64,000 nt of DNA from Pandoraea pulmonicola (GCF_000815105.2 NZ_CP010310.2:2480001-2544000), one strand, 5' to 3'. Positions 28,386 through 38,398 are shown, counted from the stretch's first letter. Notes: generated by a model not told the origin, from the letters alone. Translations and numbers: made by a program.

Positions 28386-29498
28386 ATGACCGAATTTGTC
28401 CGCACCGAAATCCGTGGTCGCATTGGTTTCATCACGCTGACGCGCCCGAAGGCTCTCAACGCGCTGTCGCACGACATGATCCGCGCGATCGCTGCTGCGC
28501 TCGATGGCTGGCGCGACGACCCGAAGGTGCTCGGCGTCGTGCTGCAAGGAGAGGGCGAGAAGGGCTTGTGCGCGGGGGGCGACATTCGCTATTTCCATGA
28601 GGCCGTCAGTGCCGGGCGCACCGACATCATGGACTTTTTCACCGACGAGTACCGGCTGAACTACGCCATCGCCGCTTATCCGAAGCCCTACATCGCATTG
28701 ATGGACGGCGTGGTGATGGGCGGCGGCATGGGCGTCTCACAGGGAGCCGCGCTGCGCATCGTGACCGAAGCGACGCGCATGGCGATGCCCGAAACGGCTA
28801 TCGGGCTGTTCCCTGATGTCGGCGGGGGGTATTTCCTCGCGAATCTCGCAGGGCGTCTCGGCGAGTATCTCGGCACGACCGGCCTCGTGTTCGGTGCTGT
28901 CGACGCATGTGAAATCGGCCTGGCCGACGCGGTGCTGCCGCGCGCCTCGCTGCCTGCGCTGTGCGAATTGCTGGCGAACGGCGAGTGGCAGAACGCCGAT
29001 GCCGTGCTCGATGCGGCGCGCAACTTTGCTCGCGAGAGCCTGCCGCCCGCCGGCATTGCCCCGGGCAAGCTCGCGCCGTTGCGCGATGTCATTGATCATC
29101 ATTTCGGTCTGCCCGACATGCCAGCCATTCTTCACTCGCTCAAGCGGGAAGCGCGTTGCGAGTATTCGGGGTGGGCCGAAGAGACGGAGGACCTGCTGCG
29201 TGCCAAGCGCTCGCCGCTGATGGTCTGTGTCACGCTGGAGCAGGTGCGCCGCGCCCGCAAACTGTCGTTGGCCGACGAGCTGCGCGAGGAGTGGCTGATG
29301 ATGCGCAGCGTCTTCAACCTCGATGGCCGTACGGGCGCCGAAGGTGTGGAGGGGATTCGCGCACTGGTCGTGGACAAGGATCACAAGCCGCGCTGGCAGC
29401 ACGCGAACATCGAAGCGGTGACGCACGCCGATGTGGCGCGCTTCTTCGAAGGTGAGCGCCGCGGCGCAGACAACCCCTTGCGCGATCTGGGGCAGTGA
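28386..29498 (+). CDS. Enoyl-CoA hydratase/isomerase family, 3-hydroxyisobutyryl-CoA hydrolase-like
   Basis: A 370-residue protein. ATG 28386 begins MTEFVRTEIRG; upstream in-frame sequence is not family-like. Crotonase-fold markers include GLCAGGDIRYF (60-70), the oxyanion loop around MGGGMGVSQGA (111-121), and E136 and D144 (MPETAIGLFPDVGGGYF), the residues used by 3-hydroxyisobutyryl-CoA hydrolase in valine breakdown. The length and C-terminal extension also fit that subfamily better than short enoyl-CoA hydratases. No valine pathway genes are next to it, so substrate assignment is by family only. Confidence 0.82.
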   Translation: MTEFVRTEIRGRIGFITLTRPKALNALSHDMIRAIAAALDGWRDDPKVLGVVLQGEGEKGLCAGGDIRYFHEAVSAGRTDIMDFFTDEYRLNYAIAAYPKPYIALMDGVVMGGGMGVSQGAALRIVTEATRMAMPETAIGLFPDVGGGYFLANLAGRLGEYLGTTGLVFGAVDACEIGLADAVLPRASLPALCELLANGEWQNADAVLDAARNFARESLPPAGIAPGKLAPLRDVIDHHFGLPDMPAILHSLKREARCEYSGWAEETEDLLRAKRSPLMVCVTLEQVRRARKLSLADELREEWLMMRSVFNLDGRTGAEGVEGIRALVVDKDHKPRWQHANIEAVTHADVARFFEGERRGADNPLRDLGQ

Positions 29499-29612
29499 TG
29501 GTGGCGTGACTGGTTGCCTGCGCGATCGGTTCGTCGACGAACGCGGCCATGGGCGGTCCCGGCTGGCGCCATAGATTCTTCAGACGGCGCCTCCCGGATT
29601 TCGGCCTGCGAC

Positions 29613-30026
29613 TTACACCGCAGCCTGGCAGAACTGCTCGCCGACGGCCTGATCGAGCCTGCGGCAGATGTCGGCAATGCTGCCGACCATCACGATGTGC
29701 GACACATCGCGATACACGCGCACGTCGTGAGCGGCATGTCCGTTTCCGTTCCCGTTACGGTCGCGCACATCGCGGGATGCCTTGACGGCCTTGCCGGCGG
29801 GACATGCGCGGCGCGTCGCCGATGCGACTGCCGACGTCAGCGTGCGCGGCAGCAGCGTACTGCGGGGGCGCACCGGCACGGTATAGGAACGCGCCGTGGC
29901 GGGCGCCGCGGCGAACGGGCCGGACAGCGCGGACAAACCGTACACCGCGGACAGACGCGCTTGCGACGACACCCGAACACGCGCTTCACCCAGCGACGTA
30001 CGCAGCAAACCAAAGAGTCGAGCCAT
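29613..30026 (-). CDS. Small hypothetical protein next to lexA
   Basis: A 137-residue frame. ATG 30026 (MARLFGLLRTSLGEAR) has AAGGA 7 nt upstream in the mRNA sense, which supports both the gene and the start. The N-terminal 45 residues look helical and amphipathic, the middle is basic and low in complexity (including a short GNGNGNG run), and the end (SHIVMVGSIADICRRLDQAV) again looks folded. I recognise no family. It lies between the convergent hydrolase gene and lexA, in the same direction as lexA, 167 bp after it. No SOS box is seen directly in front. Confidence 0.55.
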   Translation of the reverse strand: MARLFGLLRTSLGEARVRVSSQARLSAVYGLSALSGPFAAAPATARSYTVPVRPRSTLLPRTLTSAVASATRRACPAGKAVKASRDVRDRNGNGNGHAAHDVRVYRDVSHIVMVGSIADICRRLDQAVGEQFCQAAV

Positions 30027-30193
30027 GATGCGATCCTTCTTCCAATATGGGTCGGAGGGGCGTATCCCGTTGCATCGCTTCACAAATCACAGGCGCAGCA
30101 GGGCACGGGCGCCGGACCCAGCCCGGCGCAGACGGAAATGCAAATCTTCAGGGAGTGGCGCGTGTCGCTCTCGCGGCGCGCCCGGACAGACGC

Positions 30194-30847
30194 CTAGAGG
30201 TCGTTGTTGCGGATCAGGCCAACCGCAATCCCCTCCAGCGCAAAGTCACCGCTTCCTTCATCGACATGGATGTTCTCGAAGTCGGGGTTCTCGGCGATGA
30301 GTTCGACCCCGCCCTTGATGCGATGAAATCGTTTGACGGTCACGTCGTCGCCGATACGCGCCACGACGATCTGACCTTCGCGTGCGTCCGCGGCCTTCTG
30401 CACGGCGAGCAGGTCGCCATCGAGAATGCCGGCGTCGCGCATCGACATCCCGCGCACCTTCAACAGGTAATCGGGTTGGCGCGCGAACATGTTCGGATCG
30501 CACTGGAAATTGCGTTCGATGTGCTCCTGCGCCAGGATCGGGCTACCGGCGGCCACACGTCCGACGAGCGGCAGCGACAGTTGCATGAGGCTCATATGCG
30601 GCAACGTGAACTGATGCGCGCCACCAGCTTCGTCCAGACGCTTGAGGCGGATGCCGCGCGACTGACCGGCCGCCAGTTCGATCACGCCCTTGCGCGCCAG
30701 CGCCCGCAGATGCTCCTCCGCCGCATTGGCCGAGGAGAAGCCCAGTTCGGCCGCAATCTCGGCGCGCGTAGGCGGAAAGCCGGTGCGCTCGATCGCTTGT
30801 CGGACCAGTTCGTAGACTTGCTGTTGACGGGCAGTCAGTTTGATCAT
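30194..30847 (-). CDS. lexA: SOS repressor LexA
   Basis: A 217-residue repressor and self-cleaving protease. N-terminal winged helix ([40 protein letters not shown]); cleavage site A100-G101 (RVAAGSP); catalytic S135 (RGMSMRDAG) and K172 (DDVTVKRF). It represses DNA-repair genes until RecA filaments trigger self-cleavage. ATG 30847 matches the family start; the frame is open further upstream but that part overlaps the operator sites. Confidence 0.97.
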   Translation of the reverse strand: MIKLTARQQQVYELVRQAIERTGFPPTRAEIAAELGFSSANAAEEHLRALARKGVIELAAGQSRGIRLKRLDEAGGAHQFTLPHMSLMQLSLPLVGRVAAGSPILAQEHIERNFQCDPNMFARQPDYLLKVRGMSMRDAGILDGDLLAVQKAADAREGQIVVARIGDDVTVKRFHRIKGGVELIAENPDFENIHVDEGSGDFALEGIAVGLIRNNDL

Positions 30848-30854
30848 GGCATTA

Positions 30855-30870
30855 CTGTATGGAAGCACAG
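30855..30870. promoter_or_regulatory. LexA (SOS) box 1 of lexA
   Basis: CTGTATGGAAGCACAG fits CTGT-N8-ACAG, 7 bp upstream of the lexA start codon. The outer halves are perfect; the core is less AT-rich than consensus. Confidence 0.7.
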
Positions 30871-30874
30871 GTGG

Positions 30875-30890
30875 CTGTATTTTTGTACAG
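30875..30890. promoter_or_regulatory. LexA (SOS) box 2 of lexA
   Basis: CTGTATTTTTGTACAG is a near-ideal CTGT-N8-ACAG site, centred 20 bp from box 1, so two LexA dimers would lie about two helical turns apart on the same face. Self-repression is the known arrangement for lexA. Confidence 0.88.
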
Positions 30891-31013
30891 TGTTTGCAAA
30901 AAGGCAAGCGAAACTTCATGTAGTGCATGAAGTTCGTCGACATCCGACGCGATTTTGGCCGGCTGCCGTCATCAGCACGAAATCGCTAATCCTTATTCCG
31001 GCATAAACAAAAG

Positions 31014-31029
31014 AAAAATAATTATTTTT
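31014..31029. promoter_or_regulatory. AT-rich palindrome upstream of the sulfate operon
   Basis: AAAAATAATTATTTTT is a perfect 16-bp palindrome inside an AT-rich block (about 31005-31040) that contrasts with the GC-rich surroundings. It lies 64 bp before the sbp start codon, where CysB-type activators bind in relatives; CysB sites are AT-rich, but a match to a defined site was not tested. Confidence 0.45.
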
Positions 31030-31093
31030 AATTATTTAGCGCCCCCCATAGACTGGCGTCCTACCACACGTAAGCAAACGAGGAGTGCAAGTC

Positions 31094-32134
31094 ATGAGCA
31101 GAGCAGCACGGGGATCGAAAGCTAAGAAGCTGGCAAGCGTATTGGGCAGACTGGGTGCGGTGGCGCTGGCCGCCGGCATGGCGATTCAGGCGCACGCGGC
31201 GAGTGTTTCGCTGCTGAACGTGTCGTACGATCCGACGCGTGAACTGTACGCCGACTACAACAAGGCCTTCGAAGCGCATTACAAGCAGATCGCGGGCGAC
31301 ACGGTCAACGTGAAGGCCTCGCACGGCGGCTCGGGCAAGCAGGCCCGCACCGTGCTCGATGGCGCACCCGCCGACGTCGTCACGCTCGGCATCTCGGCCG
31401 ACATCGACGAACTGGCGCAAGCCGGCCTCGTGAGCAAGGACTGGCAGAAGCGTCTGCCGGACAACGCCACGCCGTACACGTCCACCATCGTGTTGCTCGT
31501 GCGCAAGGGCAATCCGAAGCAGATCAAGGACTGGGGCGATCTGGTCAAGCCGGGCATCAGCGTCGTCACGCCGAATCCGAAGACCTCGGCCGGCGCTCGC
31601 TGGAACTACCTCGCCGCATGGCTCTATGCGCTCAAGCAACCGGGCGGCAACGAGCAGAAGGCGCAGGATTTCGTCAAGGCGCTGTACAGGAACGTCGGCG
31701 TGCTCGATTCGGGCGCACGCGGGGCGACGACCACGTTCGTCGAACGCGGTATCGGCGACGTGCTGATCGCCTGGGAAAACGAGGCGCTGCTGTCGGTGAA
31801 GGACCTCGGTCCGGACAAGTTCGACATCGTCGTGCCGTCGTCGTCGATCCTGACGGAGCCGCCGGTGGCGGTGGTCGACAAGAACGTCGACAAGCGCGGT
31901 ACGCGCAAGGTCGCCGAGGCCTATCTGCAATGGCTGTACTCGCCGCAGGGGCAGGAAATCGCCGCCAAGCACTTCTACCGTCCGCGCTCGCCGGAAATCG
32001 CGAAGAAGTACGAGTCGCAGTATCCGAAGCTCAAGCTCTATACGGTCGACGCCGATCTGGGCGGCTGGACGAAGACGCAGGCGAAGCACTTTGCCGACGG
32101 CGGCATCTTCGACCAGATCTACACTAAGAAGTAA
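31094..32134 (+). CDS. sbp: Sulfate/thiosulfate-binding periplasmic protein
   Basis: A 346-residue solute-binding protein. ATG 31094 has AGGAG 8 nt upstream. The signal peptide ends at about residue 35 (QAHA/ASVS). Mature motifs: [41 protein letters not shown] and [15 protein letters not shown] fit the Sbp/CysP family. It captures sulfate (or thiosulfate) in the periplasm and delivers it to the CysTWA transporter encoded right after it. Whether it is Sbp or CysP cannot be decided from sequence alone. Confidence 0.93.
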   Translation: MSRAARGSKAKKLASVLGRLGAVALAAGMAIQAHAASVSLLNVSYDPTRELYADYNKAFEAHYKQIAGDTVNVKASHGGSGKQARTVLDGAPADVVTLGISADIDELAQAGLVSKDWQKRLPDNATPYTSTIVLLVRKGNPKQIKDWGDLVKPGISVVTPNPKTSAGARWNYLAAWLYALKQPGGNEQKAQDFVKALYRNVGVLDSGARGATTTFVERGIGDVLIAWENEALLSVKDLGPDKFDIVVPSSSILTEPPVAVVDKNVDKRGTRKVAEAYLQWLYSPQGQEIAAKHFYRPRSPEIAKKYESQYPKLKLYTVDADLGGWTKTQAKHFADGGIFDQIYTKK

Positions 32135-32159
32135 CGGCACAGCGAAAGGGGACCATCGC

Positions 32160-33023
32160 ATGAGTACCGCACTGTTTCCTCTCTGGCGCAAGCCGAGTGC
32201 CTTGCCGGGCTTCGGCCTGACGATGGGCTACACCGTCGCGTACCTGAGCCTCGTGGTGCTGGTGCCGTTGCTGATGGTCTTCATCAAGGCGAGTTCGCTC
32301 GACTGGGCGAGCTTCGTGGCCGCCGTGGGTTCGCCGCGCGTGCTGGCGTCGTACCGCCTCACGTTTGGGATCTCGCTCGCGGCGGCGCTTCTCAATGCCG
32401 TGTTCGGCTTCATTCTGGCGTGGGTGCTGGTGCGCTACACGTTCCCGGGCAAGCGCTTCGTCGACGCGCTCATCGACCTGCCGTTCGCGCTGCCGACGTC
32501 GGTCGCCGGCATCGTGCTGGCGGCTGTCTATGCGCCCAACGGCTGGGTCGGACGCTGGTTCGAGCCGCTTGGCATCAAGATCGCTTTCACGCCGCTGGGC
32601 ATTTTCGTGGCGCTGACGTTCATCGGTCTGCCGTTCGTCGTGCGCACGCTCCAACCGGTGCTCGAAGAGTTCGAGCGCGAGCAGGAGGAGGCGGCGGCGT
32701 GCTTGGGCGCGTCGCGCTGGCAAACGGTGCGTCACGTCATCCTGCCGGCCGTGCTGCCCGCGCTGCTGACCGGTTTCGCACTGGCCTTCGCGCGCGCCGT
32801 CGGCGAATACGGTTCTGTCATCTTCATCGCGGGCAACATCCCGATGGTCTCGGAAATCACGTCGCTGCTCATCGTCACCAAGCTCGAGCAGTTCGATTAC
32901 GCGGGCGCCGCGGCGCTGGCCGTGGTGATGCTGGGCATCTCGTTCGTGTTGCTGCTCCTTATCAATACCCTGCAATGGTGGCTGCAAAACCGCCATTCGG
33001 GCCGGCGCGCCAGCGGCGTGTGA
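32160..33023 (+). CDS. cysT: Sulfate ABC transporter permease CysT
   Basis: A 287-residue permease with six hydrophobic segments and the binding-protein-dependent signature [21 protein letters not shown] that docks on the ATPase. Starts at ATG 32160 behind a GGGG-type ribosome site; it follows sbp by 25 bp. Forms a heterodimeric channel with CysW. Confidence 0.93.
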   Translation: MSTALFPLWRKPSALPGFGLTMGYTVAYLSLVVLVPLLMVFIKASSLDWASFVAAVGSPRVLASYRLTFGISLAAALLNAVFGFILAWVLVRYTFPGKRFVDALIDLPFALPTSVAGIVLAAVYAPNGWVGRWFEPLGIKIAFTPLGIFVALTFIGLPFVVRTLQPVLEEFEREQEEAAACLGASRWQTVRHVILPAVLPALLTGFALAFARAVGEYGSVIFIAGNIPMVSEITSLLIVTKLEQFDYAGAAALAVVMLGISFVLLLLINTLQWWLQNRHSGRRASGV

Positions 33024-33043
33024 TTCCAGAGAACGTTTCGATC

Positions 33044-33949
33044 ATGTCCGATTCACTCGCACTGTCGCCCGCCTTGTCGCAGACGACCTCCGCGCACCGC
33101 GCCGATCCCACCGACGAGCCGGCGCTCGTCAAGGTCGTGCTCATTGGCGTGGCGCTGCTGTTCTTTGCGCTGTTCCTGGTGTTGCCGCTCGTGTCGGTGT
33201 TCGTTACCGCGCTGGGCAAGGGCCTGGCTGCCTACTGGGAGGGGCTGGCCAACGACGACGCATTGTCGGCCATTCGCCTCACGCTGCTCATCGCGGTCAT
33301 CGCCGTGCCGCTCAATCTCGTGTTCGGCGTGGCCGCATCGTGGGCGATTGCGCGCTTCGAATTTCGCGGCAAGAGCTTCCTCACCACGCTCATCGACCTG
33401 CCGTTCTCGGTCTCGCCGGTCATTGCCGGCATGACGTTCCTGCTGCTCTTCGGCCGTCAGGGCCCGCTGTGGGACTGGCTCGACGCGCACAACCTGAAGA
33501 TCGTGTTCGCACTGCCGGGCCTGGTGCTCGCCACGGTGTTCGTCACGTTTCCTTTCGTCGCGCGCGAGCTGATCCCGCTCATGCAGGCGCAAGGCAGCGA
33601 AGAGGAGGAGGCGGCGCGCGTGCTCGGCGCGAGCGGCTGGCAGGTGTTCACCCGCGTGACGCTGCCCAAGATCAAATGGGGGCTGCTGTACGGCGTGATC
33701 CTGTGCAACGCCCGTGCGATGGGCGAATTCGGTGCGGTGTCGGTCGTCTCCGGCCACATTCGCGGCGAGACGAACACGCTGCCGCTGCACGTGGAGATCG
33801 AATACAACGATTACCACACCGTGGGCGCATTCGCGGCGGCATCGATTCTCGCGCTGCTGGCGCTTGCCACGCTTGCGCTCAAGCTCTGGGCCGAGCGCAA
33901 GCTGGCGCAGGACAAGGCCGCGCGGCGCGAAGACGCCGTACAGGCCTGA
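33044..33949 (+). CDS. cysW: Sulfate ABC transporter permease CysW
   Basis: A 301-residue permease. A polar N-terminus (about 25 residues) precedes six hydrophobic segments; the docking loop [22 protein letters not shown] and the family pattern [20 protein letters not shown] are present. ATG 33044 is 20 bp after cysT. The reading frame is open far upstream through cysT, but only this start gives a family-like protein. Confidence 0.93.
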   Translation: MSDSLALSPALSQTTSAHRADPTDEPALVKVVLIGVALLFFALFLVLPLVSVFVTALGKGLAAYWEGLANDDALSAIRLTLLIAVIAVPLNLVFGVAASWAIARFEFRGKSFLTTLIDLPFSVSPVIAGMTFLLLFGRQGPLWDWLDAHNLKIVFALPGLVLATVFVTFPFVARELIPLMQAQGSEEEEAARVLGASGWQVFTRVTLPKIKWGLLYGVILCNARAMGEFGAVSVVSGHIRGETNTLPLHVEIEYNDYHTVGAFAAASILALLALATLALKLWAERKLAQDKAARREDAVQA

Positions 33950-33998
33950 CCCGCCGCGGCGGCACGACAACACGACAACGTATCGAGGAGCAAGGCAA

Positions 33999-35075
33999 AT
34001 GAGTATCCAGGTACAACAGGTTTCGAAGCGTTTCGGTGATTTCGCGGCGCTCGACGACGTCAGTCTAGAATTCCCCACGGGCGAGCTCGTCGCGCTGCTC
34101 GGGCCGTCCGGCTGCGGCAAGACCACGCTGCTGCGCATCGTCGCCGGGCTGGAGTTCGCCGATGCGGGGCGCGTGTTGCTCAATGGCGAAGACGTCGCCT
34201 CGGTCGGCACGCGCGAGCGGCAGGTCGGCTTCGTGTTCCAGCATTACGCGCTGTTCCGTCACATGACGGTGTTCGAGAACGTGGCGTTCGGCCTGCGCGT
34301 GAAGTCGCGTCGGGAGCGCCTTCCGGACGCGCGGATTCGCGCCAAGGTGCACGAACTGCTGGGCCTGGTCCAGCTCGATTGGCTCGCCGATCACTATCCG
34401 GCCGAGCTTTCGGGCGGGCAGCGTCAGCGCATTGCGCTGGCGCGTGCGCTGGCCGTCGAGCCGAAGGTGCTGCTGCTCGATGAACCGTTCGGCGCGCTCG
34501 ACGCGAAGGTGCGCAAGGAGCTGCGCAGCTGGCTGCGCCGGCTGCACGACGAGCTGCACATCACGACGATCTTCGTCACGCACGATCAGGAAGAGGCGCT
34601 CGAAGTGGCCGATCGCATCGTGCTGATGAACCGCGGCAAGGTCGAGCAGATCGGTGCGCCGCAGGACGTATACGACACGCCGGAAAGTGCCTTCGTATAT
34701 GAATTCCTCGGCGCGGCCAACCGTCTCTCGGGCGAGTTGCGTACGCACGATTTCATCGCGGATGCCGGCGCGTATCGGGTGACGGTGCCGCGCGACGATC
34801 TGCCGGCGCTGCCGCGGGACGGCCGGGCGATCGCGTACGTGCGTCCGCACGATCTCACGTTGCTGCCGGCGCATGACGGCGGCCCCGGCATCGACGTGGC
34901 CGTGCGCCGTGCGATTCCGCTGGGCGGCACCGTGCGCGTGGAGCTCGCCGCACCTGGCGACGCCGTATGGGAGGCGGAACTCACGCGCTCGGGCTGGCAG
35001 GCGTTGAAGGCCGATGCCGGTGCGACGCTGCGCGCCGTGCCGCGTCAGTTGCGCGTGTTCGCCGCGCAGGCGTGA
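33999..35075 (+). CDS. cysA: Sulfate/thiosulfate ABC transporter ATPase CysA
   Basis: A 358-residue ATPase. Walker [10 protein letters not shown] (35-43), Q-loop near Q81, signature LSGGQ (137-141) and Walker B LLLDE ending at D161-E162, then a C-terminal TOBE-like regulatory part (about 240-358). A GAGGAG ribosome site precedes ATG 33999. It powers CysT/CysW import of sulfate. Confidence 0.95.
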   Translation: MSIQVQQVSKRFGDFAALDDVSLEFPTGELVALLGPSGCGKTTLLRIVAGLEFADAGRVLLNGEDVASVGTRERQVGFVFQHYALFRHMTVFENVAFGLRVKSRRERLPDARIRAKVHELLGLVQLDWLADHYPAELSGGQRQRIALARALAVEPKVLLLDEPFGALDAKVRKELRSWLRRLHDELHITTIFVTHDQEEALEVADRIVLMNRGKVEQIGAPQDVYDTPESAFVYEFLGAANRLSGELRTHDFIADAGAYRVTVPRDDLPALPRDGRAIAYVRPHDLTLLPAHDGGPGIDVAVRRAIPLGGTVRVELAAPGDAVWEAELTRSGWQALKADAGATLRAVPRQLRVFAAQA

Positions 35076-35207
35076 ACCCGGAGCGCACGGGAGACGCCAC
35101 GCGCACGATGGAGCGAAGCACCACGCGGCATATCGAACGAAACACTGCACGCATTTCATAACCACAACAGTCAACACGGACAGACAGCCACAGGGCGGAG
35201 TCACATC

Positions 35208-36146
35208 ATGAATTTCCAGCAATTGCGCTACGTGCGCGAAGCAGTCCGGCAGAACCTGAACCTGACGGAGGCCGCGAGCGCGCTCTACACGTCGCAATCG
35301 GGCGTGAGCAAGCAGATCAAGGATCTCGAGGACGAACTCGGCGTGGACGTGTTCGTGCGTCGCGGCAAGCGGCTCACGGGCCTCACCGAGCCGGGCAAGG
35401 CCGTGCTGCAACTGATCGAGCGCATGCTGCTCGACGCCGAGAACCTGCGCCGTGTCGCGCGCCAGTTCGCCGATCAGGACAGCGGTCATCTCGTGGTCGC
35501 GACCACGCACACACAGGCGCGCTACGCGTTGCCGCAGGTCATCAAGCAGTTCACCAGCGTGTACCCCAAGGTGCACCTCGCGCTGCGTCAGGGCAGCCCG
35601 CGCCAGATCGCGCAGATGGTGATCGATGGCGAGGCCGATATCGGCATCACGACCGAGGCGCTCGATCGCTTCCCCGATATCGTGACGTTCCCGTGCTACT
35701 CGTGGCACCACGTGGCCGTCGTGCCGAAGGAGCATCCGCTGGTCGGACGCGAGAACGTGACGCTGGCCGATATCGCCGAATACCCGATCATCACGTACGA
35801 CGGCGATTTCACGGGACGCTCGCACGTCGACAAGGCGTTCCAGGACCAGGGGCTGGTGCCGGACATCGTGCTCACCGCGCTGGATACGGACGTCATCAAG
35901 ACCTACGTCGAACTCGGGCTGGGCGTCGGGATCGTGGCGGCGATGGCGGTCGACCCGCGCAAGGATCAGGATCTGGCCGTGCTCGAACTGGACAACGCGT
36001 TCGAGCCGAGCACCACGCGTATCGGCCTGCGCCGCGGGGCGTTCCTGCGCTCGTACGCGTATCGATTCATCGAGATGCTGGCCCCGGCGCTCAAGGAGCA
36101 GGACATCTCGACGCAGCTTCGCGAGGCGCTTGAATTTGCGGCCTGA
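35208..36146 (+). CDS. cysB: CysB/Cbl-type LysR regulator of sulfur assimilation
   Basis: A 312-residue LysR protein. The start MNFQQLRYVREAVRQNLNLT and TSQSGVSKQIKDLEDELG match CysB/Cbl; the effector domain keeps ATTHTQARYALP, the region that binds acetylserine or sulfate in CysB. It lies 132 bp downstream of cysA in the same direction and ends at a strong terminator. It likely activates the operon ahead of it when sulfur is short. CysB and Cbl cannot be firmly separated here; with a single copy in view CysB is the better call. Confidence 0.88.
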   Translation: MNFQQLRYVREAVRQNLNLTEAASALYTSQSGVSKQIKDLEDELGVDVFVRRGKRLTGLTEPGKAVLQLIERMLLDAENLRRVARQFADQDSGHLVVATTHTQARYALPQVIKQFTSVYPKVHLALRQGSPRQIAQMVIDGEADIGITTEALDRFPDIVTFPCYSWHHVAVVPKEHPLVGRENVTLADIAEYPIITYDGDFTGRSHVDKAFQDQGLVPDIVLTALDTDVIKTYVELGLGVGIVAAMAVDPRKDQDLAVLELDNAFEPSTTRIGLRRGAFLRSYAYRFIEMLAPALKEQDISTQLREALEFAA

Positions 36147-36176
36147 CATTCGCGGCCTGAAATTCGTCGCCTGAGC

Positions 36177-36231
36177 GCGATGTCCCGCCGCTTCCGGCGG
36201 CGATTCCGCTGCCCGGCGGGATCGCTTTTTT
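36177..36231 (+). terminator. Intrinsic terminator after cysB
   Basis: GCGA and CCCGCCG pair with the later CGGCGGG and TCGC, with an internal GCCGCTTCCGGCGGC hairpin, ending in seven T's (36225-36231). The next gene's promoter begins directly after it. Confidence 0.8.
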
Positions 36232-36237
36232 CAGCGA

Positions 36238-36266
36238 TTGGGAAGCGCGGCAGTATTGGATACAAT
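36238..36266 (+). promoter_or_regulatory. Promoter of the asparaginase gene, no room for a leader
   Basis: TTGGGA (36238-36243), 17 bp, TACAAT (36261-36266). The start codon follows after only 7 bases, so transcription would begin at or next to the ATG. Confidence 0.6.
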
Positions 36267-36273
36267 CGCTGGC

Positions 36274-37314
36274 ATGACCTTGACCTCTTTCAATCCGATT
36301 CCTCACTATGCCGTGCCGGCGGGCGATCTGCCGCGCATCGCGCTGCTCGCCACGGGCGGCACGATTGCGGGAAGCGCGGCCGACGCCACACGCACTGCCG
36401 GCTATCAGGCCGGCGCGCTTGGCGTCCAGGATCTGCTCGCGGCGGTGCCCGCCCTGGGCAGCATTGCGCACATCCATGCGGAGCAGGTCGCGCAGATCGA
36501 CAGCAAGGACATGAGCGTCGCGCTCTGGCAGAAGCTGGCGGCGCGGGTCAATGCCTTGCTCGCGCAGCCCGACGTGGCGGGCGCGGTCGTCACGCACGGC
36601 ACCGACACGCTGGAAGAGACGGCGTACTACCTGCATCTGACGGTCAACAGCCGCAAGCCGGTGGTGCTTACGGCCGCGATGCGTCCCGCAACGGCGCTGT
36701 CGGCCGACGGACCGCTCAATCTGCTCAATGCGGTGCGTGTGGCGACCGATCCGATTTCGGGCGGCCGCGGCGTGATGGTGGCCATCAACAACCAGATCCA
36801 TTGCGCGCGCGACGTCGTCAAGACGAGCACCTACAAGGTCGACGCGTTTCACTCGCCCGAGATCGGCGTGCTGGGCTGGGTGCAGGACGAGCGCGTGGCG
36901 TTCCAGCGTGCGGCGATGCAGTACCACACGGTCGAGAGCGAGTTCGTCGGGCTGTCGGGCGAGTTGCCCGCCGTGGAAGTGGTATCGAGCTACGCAGGGG
37001 TCTCGCGCATCGCGGTGGACGCGCTCGTCGAGGCTGGCGTGCAGGGCATCGTGGTGGCGGGCACGGGCAACGGTTCGCTGCACTCGCAGCTGCAACAGGC
37101 GCTCTCCGAAGCGGTACAGCGCGGCGTGACTGTCGTGCGTTCGTCGCGCGTGGGCAGCGGCCATGTGATGCACAACGGCGCCGCGCCCGACGATCAATAT
37201 GGCTTCGTGAGCGCCGGCAACCTGCACCCGTACAAGGCGCGCGTGCTGCTGATGCTGGCGCTGCAGGCGGGCGTGCCGCGCGAGCGCATGCAGAGTCTGT
37301 TCGACGAATATTGA
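36274..37314 (+). CDS. Asparaginase
   Basis: A 346-residue enzyme hydrolysing L-asparagine to aspartate and ammonia. Two signatures hold the nucleophilic threonines: TGGTIAGS (27-34, T30) and the THGTDTLEET segment (T110-D111). The length and sequence fit type II-like asparaginases, but no signal peptide is seen, so a cytoplasmic location is likely. ATG 36274 lies 7 bases behind a -10 box and lacks a Shine-Dalgarno site. Confidence 0.92.
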   Translation: MTLTSFNPIPHYAVPAGDLPRIALLATGGTIAGSAADATRTAGYQAGALGVQDLLAAVPALGSIAHIHAEQVAQIDSKDMSVALWQKLAARVNALLAQPDVAGAVVTHGTDTLEETAYYLHLTVNSRKPVVLTAAMRPATALSADGPLNLLNAVRVATDPISGGRGVMVAINNQIHCARDVVKTSTYKVDAFHSPEIGVLGWVQDERVAFQRAAMQYHTVESEFVGLSGELPAVEVVSSYAGVSRIAVDALVEAGVQGIVVAGTGNGSLHSQLQQALSEAVQRGVTVVRSSRVGSGHVMHNGAAPDDQYGFVSAGNLHPYKARVLLMLALQAGVPRERMQSLFDEY

Positions 37315-37516
37315 CGAAGGGCGGGGCGCTCGACAGCGTCGCGCCGGCGTTTCCCCGTTCCGCGAAGCGATGCCGACGGGGAAAAACCGCGCGATGTGCG
37401 CTCAACGGGCGCCGGACTTCTCAGCCCGACGCCCGCCGTCACCTGCCGCCGTCCGCCATCGTTCGGCGGCTTGCGGCGGCGCTCCCTGATTTTCCGTCGT
37501 TCCAGGCGGTGGGGTA

Positions 37517-38398
37517 TCAGGCCACCGTGTGGTTGGCGAGCATTTCCAGCGCGCGCACCATACCCGAGTGATCCCAGGCGGCCCCGCCGTTCGCAGCGCA
37601 TGCGTTGAACAGCTCCTGGCAAGTGGCCGTGTTCGGCAGCGACACGCCCAGCGCCTTCGCGCTCTGGAGCGCCAGATTCAGATCCTTCTGGTGCAGCGCG
37701 ATGCGGAAGCCCGGCTCGAAGTTGCGCTTGACCATGCGTTCGCCGTGCACTTCGAGAATGCGCGACGAGGCGAAACCTCCCATCAACGCTTCGCGCACCT
37801 TGGCCGGATCGGCGCCCGCCTTCGACGCGAAGAGCAGGGCTTCGGCCACGGCTTCGATGGTGAGCGCCACCACGATCTGGTTGGCTACCTTGCAGGTCTG
37901 GCCCGCGCCGCTCTCGCCCACGAGCGTGATGTTCTTGCCCATCAACTCGAAGAACGGCTTGACGTCGTCGAACGCGGCTTGCGAGCCACCGACCATGATC
38001 GACAGCGAGGCGGCCTTCGCGCCGACTTCGCCGCCCGAGACCGGGGCGTCCAGATACTCGCAGCCCAGCGCCTTGATTTTCTTGGCGTATTCCTTCGTCT
38101 CGATCGGCGAGATCGAGCTCATGTCCACGACGATCTTGCCTGCCGTGAGGCCCTCCGCCAGACCGTCCTGGCCGAACAGCACGGCGCCGACGTCGGGCGT
38201 GTCCGGCACCATCACGAAGACGATGTCGGCGCGCTTGGCGACTTCCTTGGCCGACGTGCAGACCGTGGCCTGACCGTCGATCAGATCTTGCGGGGGCGTG
38301 CGACGCTCGTACAGGAACAGCTTGTGACCGGCGTTTTGCAGATGCTTCGCCATCGGCGCGCCCATGATGCCCAAGCCAATGAAACCGAGTTGTGCCAT
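37517..38398 (-). CDS. glxR: 2-hydroxy-3-oxopropionate (tartronate semialdehyde) reductase
   Basis: A 293-residue beta-hydroxyacid dehydrogenase. NAD(P)-binding GLGIMG (8-13), substrate loop DAPVSGGE (117-124) and catalytic K170 (GAGQTCKVAN). It reduces tartronate semialdehyde to D-glycerate. It is the last gene of gcl-hyi-glxR, which turns glyoxylate into glycerate. The chosen start, MAQLGFIG, begins the dinucleotide fold; the frame is open upstream but not family-like. Confidence 0.92.
   Translation of the reverse strand: MAQLGFIGLGIMGAPMAKHLQNAGHKLFLYERRTPPQDLIDGQATVCTSAKEVAKRADIVFVMVPDTPDVGAVLFGQDGLAEGLTAGKIVVDMSSISPIETKEYAKKIKALGCEYLDAPVSGGEVGAKAASLSIMVGGSQAAFDDVKPFFELMGKNITLVGESGAGQTCKVANQIVVALTIEAVAEALLFASKAGADPAKVREALMGGFASSRILEVHGERMVKRNFEPGFRIALHQKDLNLALQSAKALGVSLPNTATCQELFNACAANGGAAWDHSGMVRALEMLANHTVA

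Noticed and set aside
26072..28585. 837-codon minus-strand frame opposite typA
   Set aside because: Same reason: shadow of a conserved GTPase gene with biased third positions.
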